NCBI GenBank assembly: GCA_013397455.1
Contig: VYZB01000374.1
Span: forward strand, 433,718 to 497,717
DNA: 64,000 nt
Source: Crotophaga sulcirostris
Taxonomy: Eukaryota > Chordata > Aves > Cuculiformes > Crotophagidae
Reading direction: 5' to 3'
Positions 23,601 through 35,430 of this stretch are shown here, in pieces. Made by a program: the position numbers and the translations under genes. The notes below the pieces were generated by a model. The model had not been told where the DNA came from. It was given only the letters and a program-made list of their open reading frames with translations, and did no database searches. Numbering within the stretch: position 1 is the first letter of the stretch; every line of letters begins with the position of its first letter.

Positions 23601-26006
23601 ACGGTTTATGAGTTTCCACATCTGGCTAAGTCTTCTACACAAGTAAATGTCCCTAGTGCAGCTTAGCCTGGCCTGATAAGGATAAGAATGAGTGACTAAA
23701 ATAAATAACATTTTCTTCTTTCTGAGTAACAACTTTTTGGCAACCTCAGTAAGAGTGCAGTGAGAAACATATGCAGTTTGAAGCTTCTCATCACAAAATT
23801 GAAAATAACAGATTATATGAGATTCAGGACAGAATAACTAAAATTCAGATACGCTAAAGTGCAATTATGTGTGGTATAACAGACAAATGTTGTTGCAATC
23901 CACTGTGGTGTGGTAAAAGGAGAGCATTGGGAAATACAGTGCAAAATTACATAGTGAGGGAAGTATTTTGTAATAATAAAATTTTTACACACATTGTCAA
24001 AGAAGATTTTCTGTCTTCAGTAAGTTTTGACTTGAGCATTATTTAGTCAAAAGCAGGTAAGAAGCCTATCCCTGTAACATAAGTACTTTCACTAAAAAGC
24101 ATAAGGAACACTTTTTTTAATAACGGTGGCAGAATTAGGAGTAGAGGCATCAAGAACAATTAAGGCAAGGAGAAAGATTTTTTTCTTTCAACTGGTAAAA
24201 CTGAACAATAATCAAAATAAAAATTGTTACAAACCGAAGAAAAATTCCTGAAGACCTTCAGGTAACATACCACGATCTGATTGGCACTGGTGTCAAGGCC
24301 AAGATCATCTTAATGAAGCCTGGAGTTTTATCCTGACTGGTAATGGGAAGCAAAATCTCTCTTCATGAGGAGATTTCTTCTGCAGAATAGCCAGGATAGC
24401 AAAATCAGCTGCATAGTGAGAACTCAGCATTCTTGTTACAGGAAACTTCTAAAACAACGATGGGAAAACCCCTTTGATCTTAGCACTAAGTAGAAATCAC
24501 GGTGGAATACGAAAACCTGAACTCACTTCAGGGCCATGGTTTTGATGTCTTCTCAAACCTTGCCCTCTTTTGCAAACTGCACATATGTTCTGTTTAACAA
24601 TCCCGCTTTGTGCTTTTTATCTTCATATTTAGTCTTTATCAGCTTCCAACAACACTGCTTAACATGCAGCTTAATCAGGTTTCCCAAAGCATCGTCACTG
24701 GGAATCTTTGCAGATCTACAGCTTCCAATTTGTCTGCATTCATGTTTTGATATCCTATTAAAACAAAAAAAAACCAAATCTAGTTTCTGCCACAGCAGCA
24801 CAGCCCTCTTATAAAAGCAGTCAAAAACTTCCAGAAGATAGCCTGACATCAACGATTACAACAGAAAAGAGTCAATAGTGTTTATATGATTAATAGCATG
24901 ATGTTAAATATGGTAACCTAGATAGGGAAAAGAGGAGGCAGGGTAATTTGATTATTACCAGCAGCACATCAAACCTTAGAGTCCACAGAGAGTGCGTTCA
25001 GGGACCCATTTTCTGCTGCTAGGCTTGTAGGTATTGAAAGAAAAAAAACTGTCAACTTTGGTGGCATTTATACTGGTATAAAATTGTGTAAGGGGAAAAT
25101 TCAATGTCTGGTTTCTAGAGATTAAAGGGAAAATATTGCAGTAGTCTCCTGTGCCTTTTCTGAATGCGGGTCTACCATGGACCCTGCTCCAGATTTCTGC
25201 AACTGAGCTCACACACATACAACTTCGGAGGGTGGGAGGTCACCCTTTCTGCAAAGCCTCTTACTGAGGAGATCTTGTTAATCCGTAAAGCCTGGTTCAA
25301 ACTAATTAGGATGGATATGGACACTGTAAAGAGAAAAATAGACCTCCTGTCCTTGGGAAATCCCTAGGGACGTGGGAGTGGAGAGATAGCTGCACAGTTG
25401 CTGACTCTGAGGAAGGAGCTGCAACAGACTGTGTAGAGCGTTGTTTCCAGCAACTCCTGGCACACCTGGTGGAAAGCAATGGCTCTCTCCTTTTAAAGGT
25501 GAGGTGCAAGGGCAAAGCAAAAATTATACCCAATTAAGCACCAGCTCTTCCCTTGTAAAGGCAATGTGGGACAATCAGAAAGGAAGGACTTGATAAGCCT
25601 CTTATTTGAGTTGGGGCTTTTTTGGCCTGCAGACGCTTTTTGGGGTCTGTTTTCTTCCCATTGTGGTTTTTTTCCTGTTTTTTTTTCTAAAAGAGTTTAC
25701 CAGCAGTTTATGTGAACAGTTCTTGTTCTCAGATCATCTGAGCGAGGCAGGGTTTGATGCCAAGTTTTTCAAAAAGAATGATGATTTCATGAAACTTGCA
25801 TAAAGTAATTCCTGAGCTCTTATTAGCCAGTTCTTGCTGATATGGCCTCAGAAAGAAAACTAAAAAATCCTTTATACCCAAAGCAACACTCTATTGCCAA
25901 TGTAAAAAAAAATATAGAGGAGAGAATACTTGCATTCTGTAGATCCTTATGAGCATGGTTCTGCAGGGCAAAATACACACTTAATACACACTTTTTTTCC
26001 CCCCCT

Positions 26007-26258
26007 AGAAAGCACAGAATGTTTGAGACTAGAAGGGACGTCTGGAGGTCATCTAGTCCCACCTTCCTGCTCAAGTAGGGCCACCTAGGGCTGGTTGCCC
26101 AGCACCATGTCCAGATGGCTTTTGGATATCTCCAACGATGGAGACTCCACAGCAACCCTGGGTAAGGTGTGCCAAGTCACCCTCACAGTGACAAAGTGTT
26201 CCCTGATATTCAGACTGAACCTCCTGTATTTCAGTTTGTGCCCATTGCCCCTTGTTCA
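26007..26258 (-). mobile_element. Older CR1 LINE 3' end
   Basis: The plus strand carries the inverse of the classical avian CR1 3' region. Its blocks include AGAAGGGACGTCTGGAGGTC, ATCTAGTCCCACCTTCCTGC, GGCTGGTTGCCCAGCACCAT and GTCCAGATGGCTTTTGGATA, ending near TGCCCATTGCCCCTTGTTC. It is clearly diverged from the young copies and lacks their (ATACTGTG) tail. The tail side at 26007 reads GCACAGAATG, a decayed octamer end. It is an old, inactive fragment. Confidence 0.88.
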
Positions 26259-27076
26259 GTCAATTCAAGAGGATGTAATATTTTATAATGAATCAAGTAG
26301 ATGAAAGCCAGTTTCTGTATTTTTTTCTAGTGACAAAGAAAAGTGTGCAGCATGAGGCTGTCCTTGGCAATATCTTTGGTTCATTTCAGGGAAAGACAGA
26401 TGTGAGTCTGACAGTCCACACTGAAACATCCTTAGAACTATCAGCCACTTGTGGATGCAGAGATTGGCATTGGACGTGTCTTTCATTCCAAAGATGTGAA
26501 ATACTACCTTCAGTCACCTAAAAAAATATTTTTCTTACAGAATTTAGCCCTCAAACCCACAGCTGCAAACAAAGGAAGATCCACAACACCTGCCTTTTCT
26601 TTAGCCTGTCATGGTCTCATCAAACAAACGAACAAAAAAATCAACTGGAAAAAGAAGAATGTATAACTAAAATAATGTTGCTATTTTAAAGTTTTTCACC
26701 TTTATGCAAAGAGTGGCCTGGCTTTCCAAGAGTGTACAGTACTACATTAAATATTCTGAGTGGTTCAGCACTTTTCTGAAGATCAGGGCCTTTCACTGAG
26801 TAACATAAATTCACTGGTCACCATTGGAAATCTTGGTTGAAGCCTGAATATCTTTTAAAAATGGTTATAATTCAAAATTATTTTCCTTCTTTTATAGTTT
26901 TTCTTTCCTTACTTCAGCATTTCCTTTGAGAAGGATTTCAAAGAACATGAGCAAAGCTGCACAGGTTACACTGGAGGTCACAGGTATAAATTTTCTCTGA
27001 GCCACCTTCACCACCACTGTACTTTCGGTGTCTCCACGGCTCTAATCTCAACATTCTTGGTGAAAAGAAGTTGCTA
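26259..27076. other. Non-coding spacer
   Basis: AT-rich unique sequence between two CR1 pieces. Short overlapping ORFs on both strands are unrecognised. Nothing else was seen. Confidence 0.55.
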
Positions 27077-27313
27077 CAGTATCCCAGTATTACAAGGTTG
27101 GAAAGGACCTCTGAGATCATCGAGTCCAACCTAGAACCCAACACCAACACCAACCCAGCATCTAAACCCTGGCACTGAGTGCCTCATCCAGTCTCCTCTT
27201 AAACACCTCCAGGGTTGGCGACTCCACCACCTCCCTGGGCAGCACATTCCCATGGCCAATCACCCTTTCAGGGAAGAACTTTTTCCTAACATCAAGCCTA
27301 AACTTTCCCTGAC
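27077..27313 (-). mobile_element. Young CR1 LINE 3' end
   Basis: Read on the minus strand, it begins at GTCAGGGAAAGTTTAGGCTT and carries the ORF2 C-terminus ([30 protein letters not shown] stop). It continues with GGTTGGTGTTGGTGTTGGGT, GGTTCTAGGTTGGACTCGAT and AAGGTTGTAATACTGGGATA-type tail sequence in inverse. It is the C-variant (GGGTTCTAGG). The ORF2 frame happens to stay open into flanking unique DNA, giving a chimeric 146-codon ORF (27162-27602) that is not a gene. Confidence 0.95.
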
Positions 27314-27935
27314 TACCCTGACCCACAGTTGATATAATTTTCATACCTTTAAACTCACTGCCACTATACCAGTCTGTGTTGTTTGGACCATAAGGACATG
27401 TGAATGAGTTATCCAGTGATACTTTCAAAAGCTGTCTTTTAGTCAGCAGGCAGAATATATAAGATCTAATTATCACATGAGCACAGATAATTTGATCAAT
27501 GTTATAGTGCCTTACAGTAAAAGTCAATGAAACCAGCGTACCACACATCAGCACAGACTGAAAGAAGACTAGCTTTGCAGAAATAATGCTTTTCATGTGC
27601 AAAGCAGCACATGTTGTCTAACAAAAGCTCAGAAAGAGACAAGGAGTGGAAGAATACTAGATGTGTGCATTTTAAATATAGTTGAGAATGTAGAAAATAT
27701 GACTTGAAATGAGATGTTTTTTCAAGCTCTTACAAGTAATTCTGTGTTTTACTTAAGTAAATTCTTAAATATTATGCAAAATGCCAGTGCTCTTCACAAC
27801 TAAAGTGTTGATGAAAAGCAAACACAACAGTGCAATCTGAAGTCTGAAGTGCAAACAGATGTTGCTTTTGAATGAACTTCCATTGCTCAACCACTGGCTC
27901 TAGTTATTGCCATCTAAAGAGGAAGATGAAGCAAT

Positions 27936-27978
27936 TTTGCATGCTGTGGATGCTGGCTGTCAATTTGCAGCATGCAAA
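27936..27978. repeat. Inverted repeat with octamer motif
   Basis: TTTGCATGCTG (27936-27946) and CAGCATGCAAA (27968-27978) are perfect 11-base inverse copies separated by 21 bases. The right arm with the next base forms ATGCAAAT, the POU-factor octamer. The stem is too short for a typical microRNA precursor. Confidence 0.8.
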
Positions 27979-28924
27979 TGAGATTGTAGCTAATCCTTAA
28001 AAACCACTGCCTCTAAACACGATGGATGAGCTCAATTTTTAAATGCAGTTTGGATGCAAGTTGCTTTTGGAACCAACTTTTTTTTTTTTTTTGCTTAGAT
28101 AGGAGACTATGCCAACTCCCCATGTTAACAATGGATAACATAAGGTAGGATCGATACTTTATCCCAGCTCACTGTTTTACTGGGAGTTCCTGATCATAAT
28201 GTCCCAGAAACATATTTCTTGCCCCATACTTGTTTCCTTATCATCAAGCACTGTGCTTGCAGTGCTCTCATACATGCCTGCGGCTGGGCAGGGCATTCTG
28301 GCTGGGGGACAAGCCCTAATTCAGAGAGTGTATAAGTGCAAGGATGGAGTGGCTTGGGTGCTGCTGAAATGCCCAAATTTTTGCTTGCAATAGTTGCTCC
28401 CTGAAGATTCTTGCATGCATATCTAAACCTCTACATTATGCCAAGATGTGGGCTCTTTCAAAGACGGCTTTAAGCTGACTTTCCCTTTATTTTACTGCCC
28501 TTCTGCTGTGTCAGCAGATCTTAGAGGCAACCAGTCATCTGACCTGAAGTACTTATCTGTAATTAGACGTAAAAAATAAAGTGATAACAGCACTCTAATT
28601 CCAGTGGGTCTGTGTACCTGAAATGCAAAGCTCTCTCCATCTGAGTAATTAAGCTATGAAATTTAGAGTGCTCAAAGCCTTTGATGTTTTGAAGTAATTA
28701 GCAATATGGGGAAAGATGCTGCTTTCTGCAAGTATCAACAGCTGATTTGCAATAAAACCAATGTGTTTGGTTTTTCTGTTTTTAACTAAGTTGTATTATT
28801 CATTATTTACCAGTATTTTGCCAGCTGCCAGCATTTGTAAAAATGTTTGTATAGCCCAAATGCACTGTGAAGATGAGCACAAACCATTCAAGTCATTAAT
28901 TACCTTTTATGTGACTGTAGTATG

Positions 28925-29004
28925 TAGGAATTAATCTTCATCATGCCTATATATATATATGTATATACCTTCATCATACCATAATAGGAATTGATCTTCA
29001 TCAC
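28925..29004. repeat. 60-bp offset direct repeat spanning a (TA)n run
   Basis: TAGGAATTAATCTTCATCAT at 28925 recurs as TAGGAATTGATCTTCATCAC at 28985, with an extra CTTCATCAT copy between. The (TA)n microsatellite occupies about 28949-28967. It looks like a small tandem duplication that contains the microsatellite. Confidence 0.8.
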
Positions 29005-29028
29005 CATCTTCATAACAGAGCAGTGCCA

Positions 29029-29175
29029 AGAGTCACTGACCCTGGAGGTGTTTAAGAGGAGACTGGATGAGGCACTCAGAGCCATGGTTTAGATGATGGG
29101 TTGGGGTTGGTGTTGGGTTCTAGGTTGGACTCGATGATCTCAGAGGTCCTTTCCAACCTTGTGATACTGTGATAC
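29029..29175 (+). mobile_element. Young CR1 LINE 3' end
   Basis: It starts inside the end of ORF2 (GAGTCACTGACCCTGGAGGT), passes the TAG stop in GGTTTAGATGATGGG, carries GGGTTCTAGG (C-variant) and GGTTGGACTCGATGATCTC, and ends in GTGATACTGTGATAC. It is a 5'-truncated, inactive copy lying directly beside the duplicated TA-microsatellite block. Confidence 0.95.
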
Positions 29176-29864
29176 AACAGAGCCCTATCATGCAAGGATC
29201 TGTACAAACCAAACCAAAGTTGTTTCAAATTTCATAGCAGGTAATATTGAATAATGAACAAAATAAATATTCAGTAAAAAATTTAAAACATCAAATCCTC
29301 TGTTGTTTGTATTTTTATGGCATCATTGTGAAATGCTGCTTTTTCAGAACTGCATGAAGACCTGTGTGCCCTCAGTGACTGCTGCACAAATCCTTCAGCA
29401 TTTGTAAATTTTTTGGATGAAGATATTCTCTTACTATTATAGTATTTCAATCCCAAAATATATGCAGAATACCCTGATACATTTTTGACATTATAAATAC
29501 GTTATATGTGGCATGCAATGACACATAGAGATACAAATGGTGTCCATACTGCACTGTTAAAGAAAAAAATTAACTTGTGTAATTACTAGCAACGTGGATG
29601 GGAACAGACTAACAGGCTTGGAGATGCTTTACAGGATGACAGATAACTAAAAACAATTAGACGGAGGTTTCCAGATGACAACTAAATCACAATTTCTTAA
29701 CTCCTTCCCCTAATCCCCAGTACCCTAGCATCAAGCTCTTCACAGGTTTCACAGATTTTATTTAAATTAAATTAACACATTCATACAAAGGCAAAGGTAT
29801 TCCACACCTGAAACAGTACGTCAGATTATACCCACAGGTGCAACATTGGCTCATAAAGAAGGCA

Positions 29865-29969
29865 ATTTGCATACCTAGCTTCAGAGATACGGATGCAAAT
29901 CAAGCTCAGTTTATTTGCATACATTTCATTATCTTCCTTATTTAGTTCATGGACCAGGCTCTATATATA
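29865..29969 (+). promoter_or_regulatory. Promoter-like block: three octamers and a TATA box
   Basis: Three perfect octamer (POU-factor) sites lie within 56 bases: ATTTGCAT at 29865-29872, ATGCAAAT at 29893-29900 and ATTTGCAT at 29913-29920. A TATATATA box follows at 29962-29969, in the plus direction. Start of transcription would be expected near 29992-30000. A consensus splice donor, CAG|GTATGT, sits at 30033/30034. Octamers upstream of a TATA box are known from immunoglobulin and POU-controlled tissue-specific genes. Here the arrangement is seen, but its use as a promoter is inference. Single octamers occur elsewhere in the window by chance. Confidence 0.35.
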
Positions 29970-29991
29970 CTGTGAGGTCTACAGTATTTAT

Positions 29992-30033
29992 TCTTCTGAT
30001 GGTTTTCTCCCAAGCTGAGTGTCTGGCTGGCAG
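29992..30033 (+). other. Possible short first exon
   Basis: If the TATA box at 29962 is used, a roughly 40-nt leader would run to the CAG|GTATGTGAG donor at 30033/30034. No ATG with a good context is enclosed, so it would be a 5' UTR exon. No matching downstream exon could be chosen. Confidence is low. Confidence 0.2.
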
Positions 30034-31304
30034 GTATGTGAGCCTGGAGCACATATTTAAATCTTAAAGATCTTTGAATCTTAAAGAATCAGACCAGTTT
30101 GAGAATTGCTGATCAAATACTGGAAGTAAATAATGACCTTTCCTATAATGTTTTGTTGCCATTCAGGTGAGACTTAGTTACTTTACTTTTACACCAAACA
30201 GAGACTTTTCTATCCAAACCAAATGCTGTTGGTTAGGCTGTGGGAAAAGCTCTCACTTGTAGTCTGAGTTTGTTTTCAGAGATGTAAACCTATTGTCTAG
30301 ATGGGCTATGTGTTAAAAGACACAGGTGGCCTGTGAATCCTCAAAGTAAGGAGGAGGCACTTGAGAGGTTTTAAACTCCTGAATGATAAAGAAAAGATAT
30401 AAATAGTGGCTTGTAGCAGTATTAAAAACTTCACCTACATAGAAACCAGGGCAATATTTACTGCAAGTAATAAATATTTGTAATTGTTATGTGATGCTTT
30501 TCAAATGTTATTTCATGCCTAGTTTTATTTTGAGTTATTTTTTAAAACTTCAGTTCCTCATGAAAACAAGTTGTATAGCTTATGGTATTACTCTGGCAAA
30601 ATGATTTCCATAAATAAAGAGAGAGGCAATAGAAGGGAACATATATAAAGATTAATGCATCAGACTTTTAGGCTTATACTGACTGAAAATAATTTCTGAG
30701 ACTTAAGTTATTGGGAAGGGACCTCTTGTATAGAAACAGGTAACAAATCCAAAACTACCTAAGGAGCATGGGCAATTTACTTTCCTTCCACTTAAAGAAT
30801 TGTATTTTTATGGCCATTTCCCTGAGCTTATTGATTTCGTATCCAATTTTCTCCAAAGACAGAGAGCAGTTAGATTTAGCACACAAATAGATGTAGAAAG
30901 CAGTTAATGCTTGTGCTGTTTGTCAGCTTAACGTGGGCAGTGAGAACTGCTGGGGGCTTCCCTGCCCAGGATGGGAAGGAGAGCTCTCCATTCCCGTGGA
31001 GCTGTGTGGGGAGGCGACCAGCACCCAGGGAGTGGGGACGCCGGAAAGGCAACAACAAATCTGATCCTTCTGGTTTGGTCAAGAGAAGAGATGCATGTAT
31101 GGAGACAGGCAGTTAGTGTTTCTTTCTTTAAAAAGAGAAGAGCCACAATCTGATGCAGCCAGAAAGATGACAACTTCTATTGCTTTCCAATTAATTTCCA
31201 TTGAATTATTTGGGGAACAAATAGGTGAATTTAATGTCTGATAATATAAAGTCAATTTGCTAATGAAAGGCAGTTAACAACCTTGACATTAAGTCCTAGA
31301 TGCT

Positions 31305-31340
31305 GAAAAAAAAAACCCAACCAAACCAAAAAACCCAAAG
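31305..31340. repeat. A/C-rich low complexity
   Basis: A run of A followed by CCAACCAAACC-type units. Similar sequence occurs at 50623-50658. This is simple sequence only. Confidence 0.75.
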
Positions 31341-33557
31341 TAGACTGGATATCAATCAACATCTATAGCATATGGGAACCAAATACCATCAGTTTCTTTT
31401 AGAAATTTCAGTTTAATTTCTTAATACAGTGAAAATAACAACACAGCTCATCAAGAATCAGCTTAGACTCACTTTAGGTAGGAATACATGGAGAAGAGTG
31501 GCTTAAATTATCAATGTATTATTATTGCTATATTATCCTTATATAATGTAAAGATCACAGAATAATAAATAATAGTCCCAGGAAAAAAAAACAAACAAAA
31601 ACCACCAACATTTGAAAATTCCTCAAGATCTTTCTTTAAATACAAGAAAAATATGAATTCAAATTTGAGTCAAAAATGTTTTTATTTCATTCTAGCTTAT
31701 AACTCTTTGTTACAAAGGACCAAAACAACCTGTAAACCAAGATTCAATTGTTTGGAAGGTGCTGCCCTTTATTGAACTGATGCTGCTGTGCAATGTAGCA
31801 TGATGCAGTTGTATAATCTAAGGTGCATGTTACCAGTAGAACAGACCTAGAAAATGCTTTACTACAAACTCATTATGTATTATAAAAACCACAAATTACT
31901 GAGATTCTTTACTGTACCTGGAATAACAGAGATGTCAATGCTGCAGCTCTGTAGACTGGAAAATGCTAATTATTTAATGGCATCCAGCACCAATGAATGA
32001 GCCACTAATGATCACTTTCTTTTGTTTTCTATTTAAAAAACATCATCGGTATAGTTGGCAATCATCAAAACAAGCCAGCATCAATACAGACATCTCATGC
32101 CCCTAATTAGGAACAAGCTGCACACATTTTAAAACAACAGTCTGGAAGCAGAGGAAATAGGCACAGCCTTTCACCCTTCAGATCTGCCTGCTTTAAATCC
32201 TTTCCTGATTTCTGCTGCCATGCTATTTCCTCTGTCAATGGGTAATAATGCAGTGTATTGTACCTCACAGGCCAAAGAAGCAGAGTAGGTTGGATAGGTG
32301 CAGTTCCCACATGACATACCTTATTAACTTCAGATGAAACCAACAGGGTAAACTGACGATCAGACACCCATACAAGAATGTATATTTCAAAATAAAGCAA
32401 AGGAGAATCAGTAAATTCAACTATTCACAGCGTATTTCAACATTGCAGGATACACAAATTCAGAAGTGATGGGGAAGATGCCTTTTGTTATTGTTTGAGT
32501 TAATTGAGGGGACTCTGATTCTGGCTCAGCCTTGGTCTAAAGTAATTACATTTTCTGAAAGCTAATGACATGCTTTTCAGACAGTTTCTCTCTAGAACTG
32601 ATAACAGGGAACACTGGGATGCAGAAAGGCCAATGTTTATTCTTCTAGTAACCAAGGCCATCCTCAAGCTCATGAGAAAGGCTGCACCTGCAGGGAGGAG
32701 CAGACAGGACAGGTGACCCCAAACTGACCAACAGAGTGTTCCATCTCCTATACATCATAGTCGGTATAAAATTTCATTAAAGCTGTAGTTTTAGTTTCCA
32801 ATTCACAAACCTTGTTCCTCTTATTTTCCTCTCCCTTTCCTGTGGGGTAGGGTGGAATTTGGGAGCTGAACTGTACGATTTTAGCTGCTGAAAAATTAAC
32901 CAGGTTGAGGCTAAACTGTGACACCCCGACATTCTCAGCACCTGATTTCTCATTTTCACACTCCTTATTTTTGCCAGAGCTGCTTTGCATCTATGTGTTA
33001 TTTTTGGAACAAAGCTTTTTTTTTTTCTAAGGACTCCAGGTAGCCTTCATCTGTGGCTCACAGTTTGCACAGCCTCTTTCCAGCTTGCAGGTGAAAAAAT
33101 TGCCAATTTGCAGCACAGAACTTTGGTTCGTATTTGATTACAACAAATGCAGAGTACAGAGTGTAATGGCAGTAACATCTTTGGTGGGTGCATAGCATCA
33201 CAGAGGGTCATTTGGCAGACACCTGAGCACCTGCTCTGGGGCACTGAGTCTCTGAGCACGCTGCAGGACTGAGCCTCTAATGAGGCATGCCTTTTGCATG
33301 CTTTTTCAAAGTAAACCACTGTTTGTCCTGCAAAGTATAAGAAAGGCAGGCAGGAGCCAGACATGGTGCAACTAGAGAAGAGTTTTCAAATGTGTGTCTT
33401 GTGTTGTGGGCAGTGACAATGTAAGACTTTAATTCCGCAGAGTGCGACATTCCGAGCTCTGACTTTTACAAGGCATTGGCACAAGGGGCACAGTGTGGGC
33501 AACTCCTGCTGCTTGAACTGCCTCTAGGAGACCTAAGGCTCTTCTAAGCTATTCAAG

Positions 33558-33765
33558 GGTCTGTGTGCAGTTCTGGGCCCCTCGGTTTGAGAAGGATGTC
33601 AAGACACTGGAGTGTGTCCAGAGGAGAGCAACGAAGATGGGGAAGGGTTTGGAGCACAAGCCCTGTGAGGAGCGACTGAGGGAGCTGGGGCTGTTTAGCC
33701 TGGAGAAGAGGAGGCTCAGGGGAGACCTTATTGCTCTCTGCAACTGCCTAAAAGGAGGTCGTAGT
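33558..33765 (+). mobile_element. CR1 ORF2 C-terminal fragment, plus arm of a fold-back
   Basis: An open frame encodes the region just upstream of the part kept in the other copies. Short readings are [34 protein letters not shown] and CLKGGRSQ, which are typical of the CR1 ORF2 C-terminus. The frame is intact over about 66 codons. The fragment ends at GGAGGTCGTAGTCAG, where an inverted piece of the same region begins. It lacks the 3' UTR and tail. It is an inactive remnant of a reverse transcriptase polyprotein gene. Confidence 0.93.
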
Positions 33766-33819
33766 CAGCTCCCTCAGTCGCTCCTCATAGGGCTTGTGCT
33801 CCAGCCCCTTCACCATCTT
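33766..33819 (-). mobile_element. CR1 ORF2 fragment, inverted arm of a fold-back
   Basis: These 54 bases are the inverse of bases 33634-33687 with about four differences, for example CAGCTCCCTCAGTCGCTCCT against AGGAGCGACTGAGGGAGCTG. The two arms are separated by 78 bases of CR1 and would form a long hairpin in RNA or single-stranded DNA. Neither arm carries the CR1 tail. Confidence 0.93.
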
Positions 33820-35430
33820 CACCATATATCTTCATTTGTGAACAGTTTGTAGGACTGAATTACAAATATTACATATTTGCTCACTTGATTAATACACTGC
33901 AAGCAAATTTAGAATCATCTTTTGTATAGGTTTTTCAAGGCTTGTTTAATATGTTTACTTTTTGGAAGTATTTGTCCATTACACTGAATGTACACAAAAT
34001 AAATCATCAAAACAATGATATTTGGCCATTGCATCATATAATTAAGACCAAACATTTCTGTAGAATTGCTGGACTGGCAGATGAAAAGAGGAATTCCTAC
34101 CTTAACAGCTGGAAAAATTGCAATCGCTTTAGTAAAAGATCAGATAGATATCACGTAGGTAATGTGCCTTGTCAGTGCTGTGTAACAGAGGTGGTTTCAG
34201 GAGCTTCTCCATCTTGTTATGCTACTGCTGATGCATTGAAGTGATCCCTTTTCAGAAGTGATGGAGGGGCAACTGAGCCAGCCTGCTACTGGGAAGCTCT
34301 TTATGGTTCCCAAGGACACTACATATAATGGGACACATACTAAGCTCTTATTATGTTTACACACAAGATTCAGAGAAGATAAATTTTCCCTGAAAAAAAC
34401 ATTCTGAACGTGTCTGCTTTGTAGATCAGAATTTCAGTAGTCTTTGAGAAATGATCGTTTGAGAAATGATCTGTGACTGAAAGATGACAAATCCTCTGAG
34501 AAGGTACCAGGTGGGTGTTGTGGGGTGTTTGCAGTGTGAGGCTGACAGAGTATCTCTCCGAGATGCGCTGCGAGTAGGGACATGGGGCTGTCGCTCATAT
34601 GGTGTGCAAAGTTTTTTAAAGTTCAGGAAGAACCACAACAGGCGTAGAACTTCTCTTTTTGCACAACGAAGGCCAAGGCACCTTTAATATTTTCATGTCC
34701 AAAAGTTTGAGTTAACATTTTTTTTTTCATTCCAGATATTCATGCAAATTACAGATTACTCAAAGTAATGGGGCAACCAATCTGTGCAATTTATTCCTAT
34801 GTGCACGGTCACTTAAAACTGCTGTGCTTTTACTTCCCAACTTAATTTCCCTATTGCCAACATCATATATAAAAAAAGTGTCAGCTTTATTTTTATTCTT
34901 CTTCTGGTACTTAAGACTTCAGTGTGCAGAATTTAGACGTGTTTTGCATGCAGATATTGAGGGATAGAATTTTTATTTTTTTTAGTGGAAACGGGGATGT
35001 TAGGAATGAAATAATTACAGTAGCTGGAAGCTTTATGAAAAATCTCTAAATCATGAGACTTGCGCTAAAGGTGAAAAAAAAATCATATCAATTAAAATCA
35101 CTGAAGTTTCTGTAGCTTCTGTTCCTATTGACTGGCATCATCTTGAAGTGTCTTCTTTTATTAGCTTGAAGAAATGTCTGTGTCCTGTTCTCCTCCCCCT
35201 CCCTTTTAAATACTTGTAAACCTGAATGGATCATTTTGTAATATTCTCATAGACAAGTTAATTAAGTCAAGAATCTCTGATTTCTAGACTTGTCGCTTGA
35301 CTGGTGTTAGGCAATAGCTGCATTCAGAATCACTGCAAAGCTCTTTTGTGCATTCAGTTGTCCCAGTGGTCCCAGGAAGCACAAGAACTGATGCGATCAC
35401 ACCCAATCTGTGCAGGCACAACAAATCTAA
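33820..35430. other. Non-coding spacer
   Basis: No gene was found. It contains a 15-bp tandem duplication (34443-34472). A 100-codon ORF (33942-34244, plus) and a pair of overlapping ORFs at 34426-34687 are unrecognised. Confidence 0.55.
34443..34472. repeat. 15-bp tandem duplication
   Basis: TTTGAGAAATGATCG is followed directly by TTTGAGAAATGATCT. There are two copies with one difference. Confidence 0.9.

Larger units (their letters stand above)
17133..26006. other. Long non-coding stretch
   Basis: No firm gene was found in about 9 kb. It holds a cluster of good splice-site-like sequences (20329-20650, listed separately) and an AT-rich region with many TAAT and ATGCAAAT cores (21600-22130) that reads like a non-coding regulatory element but shows nothing decisive. 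A 124-codon ORF at 22567-22941 (plus) and overlapping ORFs of 92 and 99 codons at 24536-24852 are unrecognised and within chance. Confidence 0.5.
27314..29028. other. Non-coding stretch rich in POU and homeodomain cores
   Basis: No gene was found. The stretch contains an inverted repeat with an octamer (27936-27978), a T run near 28077-28092, a TAATTA/TAATTAG-rich segment (28555-28720) and a duplicated block around a TA microsatellite (28925-29004). These could belong to distal regulatory DNA, but conservation cannot be judged here. Confidence 0.45.
29176..33557. other. Non-coding stretch with one promoter-like block
   Basis: Apart from the octamer/TATA block (29865-30033, listed separately), no gene is supportable. 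A GC-richer patch (30930-31050) gives overlapping ORFs of 60-81 codons on both strands. One of these (30907-31116, plus) starts with a hydrophobic run like a signal peptide but resembles no known protein. A/C-rich low complexity occurs at 31305-31340 and about 31582-31610. Confidence 0.5.

Noticed and set aside
27162..27602. 146-codon ORF on the minus strand
   Set aside because: Its C-terminal third is the CR1 ORF2 end; the rest is unique DNA that happens to be open. It is a chimera, not a gene.
30907..31116. Small secreted protein candidate with a hydrophobic N-terminus
   Set aside because: ORFs on the other strand and in other frames are equally open in this GC-richer patch, and nothing links it firmly to the promoter-like block upstream.
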